From an uncultured Bacilli bacterium (GTDB taxonomy: Bacteria > Bacillota_I > Bacilli_A > RF39 > UBA660), in NCBI GenBank assembly GCA_910587535.1, contig CAJUKM010000003.1:1-59726 (forward strand): a stretch of DNA of 59,726 nucleotides, given 5' to 3'. The notes under the pieces were generated by a model. That model was not told where the DNA came from, did not search any database, and saw nothing but the letters and a program-made list of their open reading frames with translations. Made by a program: the position numbers and the translations under genes. Shown piece by piece: positions 49,021-58,349 of this stretch. Positions within the stretch are counted from its first letter, which is position 1. Every line of letters starts with the position of its first letter.

Positions 49021-50097
49021 ATGGATGTTACAGATTACTTAAAAAAAATAGAGTCCATAGGATATGAATGTTACATTGTCGGAGGATTTGTAAGAGATTT
49101 CTTATTGGGAAAAACTTCTTACGACATAGATATCGCTACGAACGCTCAACCAGAAAAAATTATAACGATTTTTAAAGACGCTAAAGTTGATCTATGCGGA
49201 TGTGTCAAACTGATAGGTGGATGTTATACTGTAGATATAACTACTTATCGTAAAGAAAAATCGTATAAAAATCGCCGTCCAGAAAAAGTAGAGTATATAG
49301 ATGATATTCGCGAAGATTTAATGAGAAGAGACTTCACTATCAATGCGATATGTATGGATAGTAAAAAAGTTATTTATGATCCTCTAAATGGCCAAAAAGA
49401 CCTTCAAAATAAAGTAATTAGAGTCATTAAAGACGTCGAAGAGAGTTTTACTGAAGATCCATTAAGAATTCTAAGAGCCATAAGATTTAGTGTTGAATTA
49501 TCTTTCGAAATAGAAAAGCCCGCATTAGAATTCATAACATCACACGGGCATCTTTTAAGAGAGCTTTCTTTAGAAAAAAGAAAAGAAGAACTCACTAAAA
49601 TCTTTAGCGTTAAGGATGCTAATAGAGCACTTAAAATGCTAAAAGAGTTGTGCTTATTAGAACATTTAAGTCTCACATATGATAATGACATGATTCTACC
49701 GACAGATCCATTAGGTATATGGGCAATAGTCGATTTATCTCGAGTTTATCATTACTCTAGGGAAGAAAAAAAAAGAATAGAATCTATTCAAAATATCGTT
49801 AATTCTAAGTTCATAGACAGTTATACTGTTTTAAATTACGACTTAGAGGATATTTTAATCGCAGCAGAGATCTTAAATATCGATAAAGAAAAAGTTTTAG
49901 ATCTTTTTTCTAGAAATACTCTTCATAAAAAAGAAGATCTCGCCATAGATGGAAATGAAATCAAAAAGATACTCGGAATAGAATCTGGAAAAATGATAAA
50001 GGATATAAAAGAATGCTTGCTTAATGAAGTCATAAATGGTAATCTAACTAATGAGAAGAAAATATTGATAGAATATATCGAAAAGAATTGGAAGTGA
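49021..50097 (+). CDS. cca: CCA tRNA nucleotidyltransferase
   Basis: Adds or repairs the 3' CCA end of tRNAs. Of 358 residues: the class II nucleotidyltransferase signature GGFVRDFLLGKTSYDIDIAT (catalytic Asp pair), then DITTYRKEKSYKNRRPEKVE, MRRDFTINAI and DPLRILRAIRFS, followed by the helical body. The start is the ATG at 49021, chosen because the mapped -10 box places the transcript start after the upstream ATG. Both tRNA genes in the window encode CCA, so the role here may be repair. It is first in a run with dnaD and nth. Confidence 0.92.
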   Translation: MDVTDYLKKIESIGYECYIVGGFVRDFLLGKTSYDIDIATNAQPEKIITIFKDAKVDLCGCVKLIGGCYTVDITTYRKEKSYKNRRPEKVEYIDDIREDLMRRDFTINAICMDSKKVIYDPLNGQKDLQNKVIRVIKDVEESFTEDPLRILRAIRFSVELSFEIEKPALEFITSHGHLLRELSLEKRKEELTKIFSVKDANRALKMLKELCLLEHLSLTYDNDMILPTDPLGIWAIVDLSRVYHYSREEKKRIESIQNIVNSKFIDSYTVLNYDLEDILIAAEILNIDKEKVLDLFSRNTLHKKEDLAIDGNEIKKILGIESGKMIKDIKECLLNEVINGNLTNEKKILIEYIEKNWK

Positions 50098-50103
50098 TTA
50101 AAG

Positions 50104-50754
50104 ATGGGCGACACTATTGTTAAACTATATCAAAAACAAAATTTTGTTATCGGTGAAGATATTCTTCGTACGATAAAGAAAAATGGTTTAACTTTAAATG
50201 AAGCTCTATTAATCATATATTTTTGTGGCAATAATAATCATCCTATATTAGATATTGAAGAAATACAAGCTAAATTCATGATGAGTGAATTAGAAATAAT
50301 GCAAGCATTTGCAAGTATTACTGATAAAAGCTTAATTAAAATAAAGATGGTAAAAAATAAAGATGGAAAAGTCGAAGAACTAATTGACTTAACGCCTTTT
50401 TATGAGTCGATCGCTTACGATATCGATATCGAAAAGAAAAAAGAAAACGATACTAGTGTATTTTCACTATTTGAAAACGAATTTGGAAGACCGCTTTCAT
50501 CGATGGAGTTTGAGCTTATCAATAACTGGTTGGATAGGGGCATAAGTGAAGAACTTATAAATAGTGCCTTAAAAGAGGCTATATTTAACGGTTCGTTTAC
50601 TCTTAGATATATCGATGCCATTTTGACAGAATGGGTCAAGAAAGGCTTTAAAACGCACAAAGACGTGGATTTATATTTAAAGAAAAGAAAGGCACCGAAA
50701 GTTCGAAAAAATGAAGACTTATTCGATTATAATTGGTTAGATGATGAAGAGTGA
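50104..50754 (+). CDS. dnaD: DnaD-like replication initiation protein
   Basis: Primosome protein of Gram-positive bacteria that loads the replicative helicase with DnaB and DnaI. Of 216 residues: an N-terminal winged-helix domain (EDILRTIKKNGLTLNEALLI, IEEIQAKFMMSELEIMQAF) and a C-terminal DnaD domain (FENEFGRPLSSMEFELINNW, later EAIFNGSFTLRYIDAILTEW). The C-terminus carries the acidic ...LFDYNWLDDEE. It overlaps nth by 14 bases, the neighbour order seen in Bacillus. Confidence 0.9.
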   Translation: MGDTIVKLYQKQNFVIGEDILRTIKKNGLTLNEALLIIYFCGNNNHPILDIEEIQAKFMMSELEIMQAFASITDKSLIKIKMVKNKDGKVEELIDLTPFYESIAYDIDIEKKKENDTSVFSLFENEFGRPLSSMEFELINNWLDRGISEELINSALKEAIFNGSFTLRYIDAILTEWVKKGFKTHKDVDLYLKKRKAPKVRKNEDLFDYNWLDDEE

Positions 50755-51361
50755 AGAAGTTTTAAGAATACTAGATATTCTAGTTCCAAATCCGAAGTGC
50801 CCATTAAACTATAAAAAAGATTATGAACTTTTGCTTGCGGTCATGTTGAGCGCTCAGACGACGGACGATAGAGTAAACATGGTGACAGAAAAACTTTTTA
50901 AATATGATATCGCAGAACTTGCAAATTTAAAAACAGAAGTTTTAGAAAATATCATTAAACCAGTCGGGACTCAAAAAAGAAAAAGTGAGTATATAAAAAA
51001 GATCGCTATGAAACTTATCGAGGATCACAAAGGCAGAGTTCCACACGATAGATCTTATGTCGAGAGCCTTCCGGGAGTAGGTCATAAAACCTGTAATGTG
51101 GTCTTTTCAGAATTGTTTGAAGAGCCGAATTTAGCTGTCGACACACACGTCAGTCGTGTGAGCAAGCGTCTAAGTTTAGCAGCCGCTGCAGATGACGTCT
51201 TAGAAATAGAGCATAAACTTTGTAAGTTCTTTCCTGAAAGCTCTTGGTCAAAAGTTCATGTTCAATTAGTTTTATTTGGAAGATATAGATGTAAAGCTAA
51301 AAATCCTCTCTGTGACGATTGTCCATTTAAAAATAGGTTATGTAAAAAGCCTCTAGTTTAA
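50741..51361 (+). CDS. nth: Endonuclease III (DNA glycosylase/AP lyase)
   Basis: Base-excision repair enzyme acting on oxidised pyrimidines. Of 206 residues: the helix-hairpin-helix LPGVGHKTCNVV with catalytic Lys, then VDTHVSRVSKRL with catalytic Asp, and an iron-sulphur cluster motif of four cysteines (CKAKNPLCDDCPFKNRLC, spacing 6-2-6; the family usually has 6-2-5). LSAQTTD is typical. The ATG at 50741 or 50744 lies inside dnaD; no ribosome site is visible, so translation is coupled. Confidence 0.93.
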   Translation: MMKSEEVLRILDILVPNPKCPLNYKKDYELLLAVMLSAQTTDDRVNMVTEKLFKYDIAELANLKTEVLENIIKPVGTQKRKSEYIKKIAMKLIEDHKGRVPHDRSYVESLPGVGHKTCNVVFSELFEEPNLAVDTHVSRVSKRLSLAAAADDVLEIEHKLCKFFPESSWSKVHVQLVLFGRYRCKAKNPLCDDCPFKNRLCKKPLV

Positions 51362-51376
51362 CTAGAAGCTTTTTTA
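51344..51376. terminator. Bidirectional terminator of nth and ponA
   Basis: AAAAAGC-c-TCTAGT (51344-51357) pairs with ACTAGA-a-GCTTTTT (51361-51374) with one mismatch and a 3-base loop; A and T runs serve both strands. Confidence 0.9.
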
Positions 51377-51383
51377 AATCTAA

Positions 51384-53984
51384 TTAATCGGTTTCTTCTT
51401 GATCAGTATCATCATCGGTATTACCATTTCCCTCAGGTGGTGTTGGAGGCTCAACAGCTACATCGAGTTTTACCGTTACTTCTCTACCTGAACTTGCATT
51501 AGCACCAAATATAGAGTATCTACTTCTAACGACATATGTCGCACTAGATGCATTTGTTATAGAAGTTGTAAACGAAGTAGCGCTCGTAGTACCTATACTG
51601 TACAGTGAGCCATCAGTATTTTTGACGAATATCTCATAAAGGACAGTACCTACATTTCCAGCGTTGTATTCTAGTCTTTGTTGATAATACTTTTCTGCCC
51701 ATCTTCCATATCCCTTCTCAAAATAACTTTGTAAAAACTCATCGTTAATAGCCTCCGGAGTATCTATCGGACTCCATGATAGATGAACTTGATTTCCTAC
51801 AGTATTGTAAGTAAGATTGGATACATCGTCTAATTTTTGGAATCTAGTAGAGACTTCTGTAGGCTCTGTTCCTTTTCTAAATACTTCTGTACTTCGCAGA
51901 TTATCTGGTGTATACTCACTTGCTAACTGAGTAGGGAAAGTTCCAAGTTCGATATCGACGAATGTGACGCCGCTAGGTTTTTCCCAACGAGAATTTTTCT
52001 CTAATATTCTAGATGTGATAGCCCTCGAGATATTTCTTCGAGCAGTCCAACCCTCATTAGTAGTCAAGTAATGCTCTTTGACCGTCGATTTGTATCCGTA
52101 CCAGAATGCTATAGAATAATCTGGAGAATACATTACCTGCCAAGAATCCTTTATCGCACTGCTACTCAATCCGAGCTGCTTCTTTAGACCTTCATCTTCG
52201 CTAGTCGTTCCAGTCTTACTTGCAACATCTGTACCACTAGGCGAGCTCGTTGCAACTTCGCCACTCGTTACTGCATATTTCAACATGTAATTTATTATAT
52301 AAGCGGTTTCTTCGCTCATGACTTTAGTTTTCTTACGAACTGGAGAATATGTCTCATTTGTGTCGTTAAATTCTATTTTAGTAAAAGTATAAGGTTCAAT
52401 ATAATATCCACCTCTAGCAAAAGCGCCATAAGCAGCAGATAACTGAAGTGGACTTACACCGTTAAATGCACCGATCGAACTACTTTCTAATATCTCTCCA
52501 TTTATAAGTTCTGGAGTTATTCCTAAACTAGTTATAAACTCATATTTTTCTTCTTGACTTGTAGCTTGAAAGGTTTGCAATGCTGGAATATTTCTACTCT
52601 TAGCCAAAGCAGTTTTAGCTGTCAAAATCCCTGAATACTTCTTATCGACGTTGAAAAGAGAAGTGCCATTACTATAAGTGTACACATCATCTATTATAGA
52701 TGTCCCAGATCCCCAACCTTCATATTCGATAGCTGGACCGTAGTCGAGTAGAGGTTTAGCTGTACTTCCTGGATGTCTTCTTATGTCAGTCGCATAGTTA
52801 TATAATCTTTCTCCCTTTTGGTTTCGTCCAGCACCGATCGCTACGACAGCACCAGTATCGACGTCAGTAACGGCTATTCCACATTGGACAGCGTCGTTTC
52901 TCCACTTATATGAATTTCCCCAAAGAGTTCCATCGTATAATTGGTTTATAACTTTTTGTTTATCCATTTTAAGTGTAGTATATATATTCATAGATGTAGT
53001 GGCAGGATCTAAACCTGTCTCCTTTATGACATCTACTACTAAAGCATCCAAGAATCCTTGAACTTCGGAATAAGAATAATTATATCCAGTCAACATGTCT
53101 TCTAATTTTATCGCTTTAGCAGTTTCAGCTTCCTGTTCCGTTATATATCCGTGTCTTACCATCAGATTTAAGACGATATTTCTTCTATTCTGAGCTTTCT
53201 CAGGATATTTATAAGGATCATAGGCACCAGGAGCTTGGAATAGACCAGCTAGAGTGGCAGCTTCTGATAGGTTGATTTCACTTACAGATTTTCCGAAGAA
53301 AGTTTGAGCAGCTTGTTCGACTCCATAAGCACCACTTCCGAAGAATCCTTGGTTTACATAGAACTCCATGATTTCTTGTTTAGTATACGTCTTTTCTATT
53401 TTGAAAACGGCCATATATATATCGGTAAATTTACGAATAATACCTTCTATACCAGTAGAAATCGTACTACTATAGTTATTCTTAACTAGCTGCATTGTAA
53501 GTGTAGATCCGCCACCAGCATCGCTGTGGCCTAAAAGCTGTCCTACAACGGCCTTACCAAAACGCAGTAAATCTATTCCACTGTGTTGAAAGAATTTCGA
53601 ATCTTCTGTTGCTACTATTGCATCGATGAGCACGTCTGGCAATTCGTCATAAGTGACGTTATCGCGCCTCTTTGCACCCATCTCAGCGATTACGTTCATG
53701 TCGGCATCATATACGACAGATGAACCGGATCTGTATAATCTTTTGACATCAAATTCTGGAGATGCGACGATTATATAGATACAGAAACTCAGGCATGCAA
53801 GGGCACACGCTATCATAAAGCCCATAAAGACGATCAATACTTTACGTTTAGTACTTTTAGGCTTTTTCTTTGATACTTTATCTGTATTTTCTGTACTCTT
53901 TACTTTCTTTTTACTTTTAATATTTTGTGTTATGTTTTTAATTTGTATTTTTGGTTTTTTTCCACTGTTAGCTTTCTTTGTCAT
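51384..53984 (-). CDS. ponA: Class A penicillin-binding protein (PBP1A/1B-like)
   Basis: Bifunctional peptidoglycan polymerase and cross-linker, with a basic cytoplasmic N-terminus (KKPKSTKRK) and one membrane helix. The transglycosylase (GT51) domain has EDSKFFQHSGID with catalytic Glu, GGGSTLTMQLVKN and the helical KIEKTYTKQEIMEFYVN. The transpeptidase domain has the GSTAKP box (catalytic Ser), SRN and KTGTTS. The C-terminal FN3-like domain (LTYNTVGNQVHLSWSP, TTSATSFTTS) ends in an acidic tail (NTDDDTDQEETD). The start is the ATG at 53984 behind AAAGGAG, which overlaps the recU stop; the upstream in-frame start lies within recU. Confidence 0.95.
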   Translation of the reverse strand: MTKKANSGKKPKIQIKNITQNIKSKKKVKSTENTDKVSKKKPKSTKRKVLIVFMGFMIACALACLSFCIYIIVASPEFDVKRLYRSGSSVVYDADMNVIAEMGAKRRDNVTYDELPDVLIDAIVATEDSKFFQHSGIDLLRFGKAVVGQLLGHSDAGGGSTLTMQLVKNNYSSTISTGIEGIIRKFTDIYMAVFKIEKTYTKQEIMEFYVNQGFFGSGAYGVEQAAQTFFGKSVSEINLSEAATLAGLFQAPGAYDPYKYPEKAQNRRNIVLNLMVRHGYITEQEAETAKAIKLEDMLTGYNYSYSEVQGFLDALVVDVIKETGLDPATTSMNIYTTLKMDKQKVINQLYDGTLWGNSYKWRNDAVQCGIAVTDVDTGAVVAIGAGRNQKGERLYNYATDIRRHPGSTAKPLLDYGPAIEYEGWGSGTSIIDDVYTYSNGTSLFNVDKKYSGILTAKTALAKSRNIPALQTFQATSQEEKYEFITSLGITPELINGEILESSSIGAFNGVSPLQLSAAYGAFARGGYYIEPYTFTKIEFNDTNETYSPVRKKTKVMSEETAYIINYMLKYAVTSGEVATSSPSGTDVASKTGTTSEDEGLKKQLGLSSSAIKDSWQVMYSPDYSIAFWYGYKSTVKEHYLTTNEGWTARRNISRAITSRILEKNSRWEKPSGVTFVDIELGTFPTQLASEYTPDNLRSTEVFRKGTEPTEVSTRFQKLDDVSNLTYNTVGNQVHLSWSPIDTPEAINDEFLQSYFEKGYGRWAEKYYQQRLEYNAGNVGTVLYEIFVKNTDGSLYSIGTTSATSFTTSITNASSATYVVRSRYSIFGANASSGREVTVKLDVAVEPPTPPEGNGNTDDDTDQEETD

Positions 53985-53988
53985 TTTT

Positions 53989-54546
53989 TTATTCTCCTTT
54001 GAAATATATGCGATCGACAACTTTTAAATAATCTAATGTCGGTCTCAATTTTTCTTCTATAATTTCACAGTTGTCTAAAAAATAAGAGTAGGGAATACTC
54101 TTCCTCTTTGCGCTATTGATAAAATCTATAAGATCTTCTCCCTTTAATAAGAAAAACTGATCTCTAATCGATACGATTAAAAAACTGATCGCATCGTGCC
54201 TCAAAATTCTTTTCAAGTGCTCTATTTGATGTGGATGGATGTTTGCAAGAGGGAACGAAGTTTTAGAATGAGACTCTTTAGCCTCAAAATCTATATATTT
54301 TCCTCTATAAACACCGTTATAGTCGAATGTAGACTTATCTTTAAAATATGCATCCCTAATTCTATTACGGCTATAATCGACATCCAATATACCTATAGGC
54401 GTAGGTTTCTTATATATGACAGCTTTATCTGTCTCTAGATAGTACTCATTTGCTGAATTTATAAGTCCTTCTAAGTTCATCCCACGGTTTCTGTAGTCGA
54501 TGACATTTTTCGAATATTTTTCTTTTTGCTTTAGGGGATAATTCAA
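53989..54546 (-). CDS. recU: Holliday junction resolvase RecU
   Basis: Cuts Holliday junctions during recombination and chromosome segregation in Gram-positive bacteria. The protein of about 185 residues keeps the RecU pattern: NRGMNLEGLINSANEYYLET, DKAVIYKKPTPIGILDVDYS, DYNGVYRGKYIDFEAKESHS (catalytic Asp/Glu-x-Lys), FPLANIHPHQIEHL and the C-terminal DYLKVVDRIYF. The start is TTG at 54546, five bases after AGGTGA; GTG at 54555 is an alternative but overlaps the site. It is followed directly by ponA, the recU-ponA pair known from Bacillus. Confidence 0.93.
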   Translation of the reverse strand: MNYPLKQKEKYSKNVIDYRNRGMNLEGLINSANEYYLETDKAVIYKKPTPIGILDVDYSRNRIRDAYFKDKSTFDYNGVYRGKYIDFEAKESHSKTSFPLANIHPHQIEHLKRILRHDAISFLIVSIRDQFFLLKGEDLIDFINSAKRKSIPYSYFLDNCEIIEEKLRPTLDYLKVVDRIYFKGE

Positions 54547-54563
54547 CCTGATCACCTTATAAC

Positions 54564-54592
54564 ATTATACTAAAAATTTGATGGTTTTTCCA
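54564..54592 (-). promoter_or_regulatory. Promoter of recU-ponA
   Basis: Minus strand: TGGAAA (54592-54587), 17-base spacer, TATAAT (54569-54564). Confidence 0.55.
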
Positions 54593-54609
54593 TAATAACT
54601 ATATTTTAT

Positions 54610-54638
54610 TTGATTTTTTTGACACTTTTTTATATAAT
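54610..54638 (+). promoter_or_regulatory. Promoter of engB
   Basis: TTGATT (54610-54615), 17-base spacer, TATAAT (54633-54638). The nearby TTGACA at 54619 is only 8 bases from this -10 box and cannot pair with it. Confidence 0.65.
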
Positions 54639-54662
54639 GCTATATACGAGGAGAGAACTTAT

Positions 54663-55250
54663 ATGAAAATTGAATCGGCAGAACTTACAAATATTGCCGT
54701 AAGAACAAATCAATATCCAACCGGAGAAAACCCTGAATTCTTATTAGTTGGAAGAAGTAATGTAGGTAAGAGTAGTTTTATAAATACCATCATAAATAGA
54801 AAAAACTATGCCCATACGAGTAGTACTCCAGGAAAAACTCAGACACTCAATTTTTACTTTATAAATGAAACTTTTTATTTAGTAGATGTTCCCGGTTATG
54901 GCTATGCCAAAGTTGACAAGCCGACCCAAAAAAAGTTTGGACTCATGATCGAAGAGTACTTAAAGACTAGATATACTTTAAAAAGAGTCTTTCTTATGAT
55001 AGATTTTCGCATCAAGCCGACCGAAGACGATGTCTTGATGTACAATTATTTAAAATATTATAAGATACCTGTGACTGTTGTCGCTACCAAATTCGATAAA
55101 GTTAACATGAAGACGCGCGAAAAACAGATAAAAATCATCGAGGACACCATCCACTTAGAAGACGGCGACAACATCGTATACTTTTCCAGTATAAACAAAA
55201 AAGGTAAACAAGAGATATACGATATCATAAAGAGTTATTTAGACGAATAA
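54663..55250 (+). CDS. engB: Ribosome-assembly GTPase EngB (YsxC)
   Basis: Essential GTPase for 50S subunit maturation, 195 residues. The G motifs are in order: GRSNVGKSS (30-38), STPGKTQT (switch, G2), DVPGYGYA (G3), TKFDK (G4) and FSSINKKG (G5). The KPTQKKFG region and MIDFRIKPTEDD are typical. RBS GAGGAG precedes the ATG. It has its own promoter. Confidence 0.95.
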   Translation: MKIESAELTNIAVRTNQYPTGENPEFLLVGRSNVGKSSFINTIINRKNYAHTSSTPGKTQTLNFYFINETFYLVDVPGYGYAKVDKPTQKKFGLMIEEYLKTRYTLKRVFLMIDFRIKPTEDDVLMYNYLKYYKIPVTVVATKFDKVNMKTREKQIKIIEDTIHLEDGDNIVYFSSINKKGKQEIYDIIKSYLDE

Positions 55251-55309
55251 TTCTTTTTTTTTCTTGGAATTTATGTTAGAATAACAAAACGAGAAAGGAA
55301 TGACTTATT

Positions 55310-56104
55310 ATGAACGTAATTAAAGATAATAAAAGAAAAAAGGGAGTTATAACGACAGACGACCTAGATTTCTTAGAGTGGTTAAACATTCAAACTAGTT
55401 GTGGCTATTTGCCACCACTTCCAGCTATCACGGATTTTCAAGAATTTATAGATAAGGCTGTTTTTTGGTACGAAATTAGAGTTTTATATAAAGACGGTTT
55501 CTTATCTGAAAATGACGTGACAAAATCTATGAGTTTCGATGCTTTTTATGAAAGACTAGATGACTACGAAAGAACTTTCATAGACTGCGAATACAGAATG
55601 GGACATTTAGTAGATTATTGGACTTTAAAGATTCCAATATATGATGTACAAAGAGATTTAAAGGTATCCATTTACATAGATTTGTTTACAGGTGCAGTTA
55701 AAAAAGGAGATGCTGGGATTCTTTCGAAACTATATAGTCAAGAACCAAGAGAAATCACTATAACAGATATATATAATCTTTTAAAAGATGACAGTAATTA
55801 TGAGATCGATAGCTTAAAAAGTTTATACGTTCATCATCTCCTAGACCTAAAGTTGAGAAGAACGATATTCGAAATGATAATCGTAAGATTGGCAGAATCA
55901 GACCGCTATAATTTAACGAGTGCGTATACTATAGCAAAAATGTTTGCTAAAGATGTCGAAACCAAATATGGCATTCAGTTTGACATACCAAAATTATTGA
56001 GTAAAAAGAGAAATTCCAAACCTCGTGTAACTGATCCTATTAAAAGAATTTCTTTTAAAAAGGGAATAGCAAAAAGAGTTTTAAATAGAGAATTAGGTAT
56101 ATAA
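55310..56104 (+). CDS. Hypothetical protein, 264 residues
   Basis: Cytoplasmic protein, mostly alpha-helical with a beta region in the middle (WTLKIPIYDVQRDLKVSIYI, DLFTGAVKKGD), a helical stretch (SLYVHHLLDLKLRRTIFEMI) and a strongly basic C-terminus (KLLSKKRNSKPR, KRISFKKGIAKRVLNRELG) suited to nucleic-acid or ribosome binding. No known family is recognised. AAAGGAATG precedes the ATG. It has its own terminator; no clear promoter was found between it and engB. Confidence 0.68.
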   Translation: MNVIKDNKRKKGVITTDDLDFLEWLNIQTSCGYLPPLPAITDFQEFIDKAVFWYEIRVLYKDGFLSENDVTKSMSFDAFYERLDDYERTFIDCEYRMGHLVDYWTLKIPIYDVQRDLKVSIYIDLFTGAVKKGDAGILSKLYSQEPREITITDIYNLLKDDSNYEIDSLKSLYVHHLLDLKLRRTIFEMIIVRLAESDRYNLTSAYTIAKMFAKDVETKYGIQFDIPKLLSKKRNSKPRVTDPIKRISFKKGIAKRVLNRELGI

Positions 56105-56111
56105 AATGTCG

Positions 56112-56142
56112 AAAAAAGATGATTTACGTCAATCATCTTTTT
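56112..56142 (+). terminator. Terminator of the 264-residue hypothetical gene
   Basis: AAAAAGATGATT (56113-56124) pairs with AATCATCTTTTT (56131-56142) over a 6-base loop. Confidence 0.88.
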
Positions 56143-56184
56143 ATTATTAAAATTGTAGTATAATATAAAATAGAGGGTAATAGT

Positions 56185-56842
56185 ATGATATATAAAAAAG
56201 GTACTAAAAAAAGCTATTTATATTAGGACTATGTGCAATAACTATAGTACTCGCAAGCACTCTAGGAACATATGCCTATTTCATGACTAATTTGGGTAGA
56301 GAAGAAAAACAAGAATTGACAGTGACAACAGGAACTCTCGCTTTGATATTTGAAGACAACTCAGATGGAATAAATGCGACTCTTTCGTTAAGAGAAAGTG
56401 TAACAAAAGAATTTAAAATTAGAAATACCGGAACACTAGATGTCACGACTAATATGTTATTTAGTGATATGATAAATACCTACATAGAAAAGTCTTTATC
56501 GTACAAATTAGATTATAAAAAAGAGTCAGATGAAGAATGGGTTCAGCTTGAAACAACAAGTATTAATATTCCGAGATCTGAAGTTTCAAGTGATAAAACA
56601 GGAAATTTTCGTTACTATCTATATAAAGGAAATTTTTATTGGCTTCTCTCTCCTTTCAATATACTGGATCACTTACTCGTATATTTGTGATTAATAATAC
56701 TGGTAAACTATCCTATGATTATGGTTACAATACTAACGGAGCGATCGCTCCAGTAATAAACTTAAAACCAGAGTTTGTACAAACTATGATAGGAACTGGT
56801 TCACTCGATAATCCATACAGGGATGCAACCTCCTCAATTTAA
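56185..56842 (+). pseudogene. Frameshifted SipW-cognate exported-protein gene
   Basis: A ribosome site (AGAGGG) and ATG at 56185 give MIYKKGTKK and then a stop at 56224, but after the A7 tract (56206-56212) the next frame reads KKLFILGLCAITIVLASTLG, then TYAYFMTN, a SipW-type signal segment. That frame continues as a beta-rich domain (TLALIFEDN...KEFKIRNTGTLDV) to YWLLSPF, near 56657, and then runs to a stop at 56690. From about 56650 the third frame carries on as QYTGSLTRIFVINNTGKLSY, GAIAPVINLKPEF and GTGSLDNPY, a common C-terminal module in gut Firmicutes exported proteins. Two frameshifts break one ancestral gene; the inner part may also be deleted. Confidence 0.82.
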
Positions 56843-56868
56843 ACGATTAAACTGTTTTAGTCGTTTTT
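56841..56868 (+). terminator. Terminator after the pseudogene
   Basis: AACGATTAAA (56842-56851) pairs with TTTAGTCGTT (56856-56865) with one G-T pair, followed by T. Confidence 0.8.
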
Positions 56869-56952
56869 TTATGAAATGATATAAATAACAACTTTAACTC
56901 GCTTTTATTGTAAGCTTATGTTAAAATACACTTAATCGAAAGGGGTGTTCGA

Positions 56953-58263
56953 ATGAATACAGTATCTTTAATTGGAAGACCAAATACGGGCAAAAGTTCG
57001 CTATTTAATAGGTTGATAAAAGAAAAAAAATCGATAATAATGGATAATCCAGGTATCACTAGAGATCGAATATATGGAAAAGTTACTTTTAACAATAAAA
57101 CTTTTCACTTGATAGATACTGGAGGAATAGATCTATCTAATGAAGATTGGAATGATCGAATCAAAATTCAAGCAGAAATGGCTATAGAAGAATCAGATGT
57201 CGTCGTATTCGTCGTCGATGGTCTTACAGATATAACAGAAAACGATAGGTCAATCGCTTCGATTCTTCAAAGAAAAGACAAAAAAGTGATCGTAGCTGTC
57301 AATAAAATCGACAATGAATCTAGAAAAGAAAACGTCTACTCTTTTTACGAACTGGGATTTGAAAAAGTAATGCCGATAAGTGTAGAACACAAATTGGGAA
57401 TAGATGAACTTTTAAAAGAAATAACATCTGAATTCAATGAAAACCCAACACTTCCTAAAGATGACATATTGAGATTTAGTTTTATAGGACGACCAAATAC
57501 AGGAAAGAGCAGTTTGACTAATGCGCTTTTAAATGAAGAAAGAGTAATAGTATCAGACGTTGCAGGAACTACTAGAGACGCAATAGACACAAAATTTAAT
57601 TACGAAGGAGAACCGTATATTGTAGTCGACACTGCTGGTCTTAGAAAAAAAGGTAAAATATTTGAATCTGTAGAAAAGTATAGTTTGATAAGAACTTTAA
57701 AAGCCATAGAAGAATCAGACGTCTGTGTCCTCGTAATAAATGCTGAAGAGGGTATAATAGAACACGATAAACACATCGCTTCTTATGCACTAGATGCCGG
57801 AAAATGTTTAGTTATCGCCGTTAATAAATGGGACACGGTTAAAGATCAAGATCGTGCACTAAAAGAATGGAAATTGCGTATAAGAAACGAGTTCCAATTT
57901 GCGACCTTTGCACCTATAGTATTCTTAAGTGCTCTAACTAAAAAAAGAATTCACACTCTAATGCCGGCTATAATCTCGTCGTATGAAAACGCCACTCGGG
58001 AAATCAAAACTAGCGTCTTAAATGATGTAATCGGAGAAGCCTCACTGCTACATCCTGCTCCTAGTTATAAGGGCCGTCGCTTAAAAATATATTTTGTCAA
58101 CCAATCTGGAACAAAACCGCCAAAGTTCACATTCAGCGTAAACAACAAAGGACTCGTCCATTTCAGTTATGAGAGATATTTAGAAAACACATTGAGAAAT
58201 AACTTCGAGTTAGAAGGAACGCCGATCGTCATCCAATTTAAAAACAAAAATGACTCAGAATAA
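56953..58263 (+). CDS. der: Ribosome-assembly GTPase Der (EngA)
   Basis: Essential double-GTPase for 50S assembly, 436 residues. First G domain: GRPNTGKSS (8-16), NPGITRDR, DTGGI, NKID. Second G domain: GRPNTGKSS (about 179), AGTTRDAID, DTAGLRKKGK, NKWD. The C-terminal KH-like domain has PAPSYKGRRLKIYFVNQSGT and PPKFTFSVNNKG. Standard length and complete. RBS AAAGGGGTG precedes the ATG. Confidence 0.96.
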   Translation: MNTVSLIGRPNTGKSSLFNRLIKEKKSIIMDNPGITRDRIYGKVTFNNKTFHLIDTGGIDLSNEDWNDRIKIQAEMAIEESDVVVFVVDGLTDITENDRSIASILQRKDKKVIVAVNKIDNESRKENVYSFYELGFEKVMPISVEHKLGIDELLKEITSEFNENPTLPKDDILRFSFIGRPNTGKSSLTNALLNEERVIVSDVAGTTRDAIDTKFNYEGEPYIVVDTAGLRKKGKIFESVEKYSLIRTLKAIEESDVCVLVINAEEGIIEHDKHIASYALDAGKCLVIAVNKWDTVKDQDRALKEWKLRIRNEFQFATFAPIVFLSALTKKRIHTLMPAIISSYENATREIKTSVLNDVIGEASLLHPAPSYKGRRLKIYFVNQSGTKPPKFTFSVNNKGLVHFSYERYLENTLRNNFELEGTPIVIQFKNKNDSE

Positions 58264-58270
58264 AAAATTA

Positions 58271-58305
58271 ACGCAACTCAAAATTAACATTTAGTTGTGT
58301 TTTTT
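58271..58305 (+). terminator. Terminator of der
   Basis: ACGCAACT (58271-58278) pairs with AGTTGTGT (58293-58300) with one G-T pair over a 14-base loop, followed by five T. It overlaps the -35 box of the next gene. Confidence 0.7.
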
Positions 58306-58324
58306 ATTTGCCATTTGGTATAAT
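58295..58324 (+). promoter_or_regulatory. Promoter of gpmA
   Basis: TTGTGT (58295-58300), 18-base spacer, TATAAT (58319-58324). Confidence 0.6.
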
Positions 58325-58349
58325 TATAGAAAGAAGAGTGGTGAATATC

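Noticed and set aside
54619..54638. Consensus TTGACA upstream of engB as its -35 box
   Set aside because: It is only 8 bases from the TATAAT. Pairing it with the later TATATA would start transcription inside the ribosome site. TTGATT at 54610 fits with a 17-base spacer.
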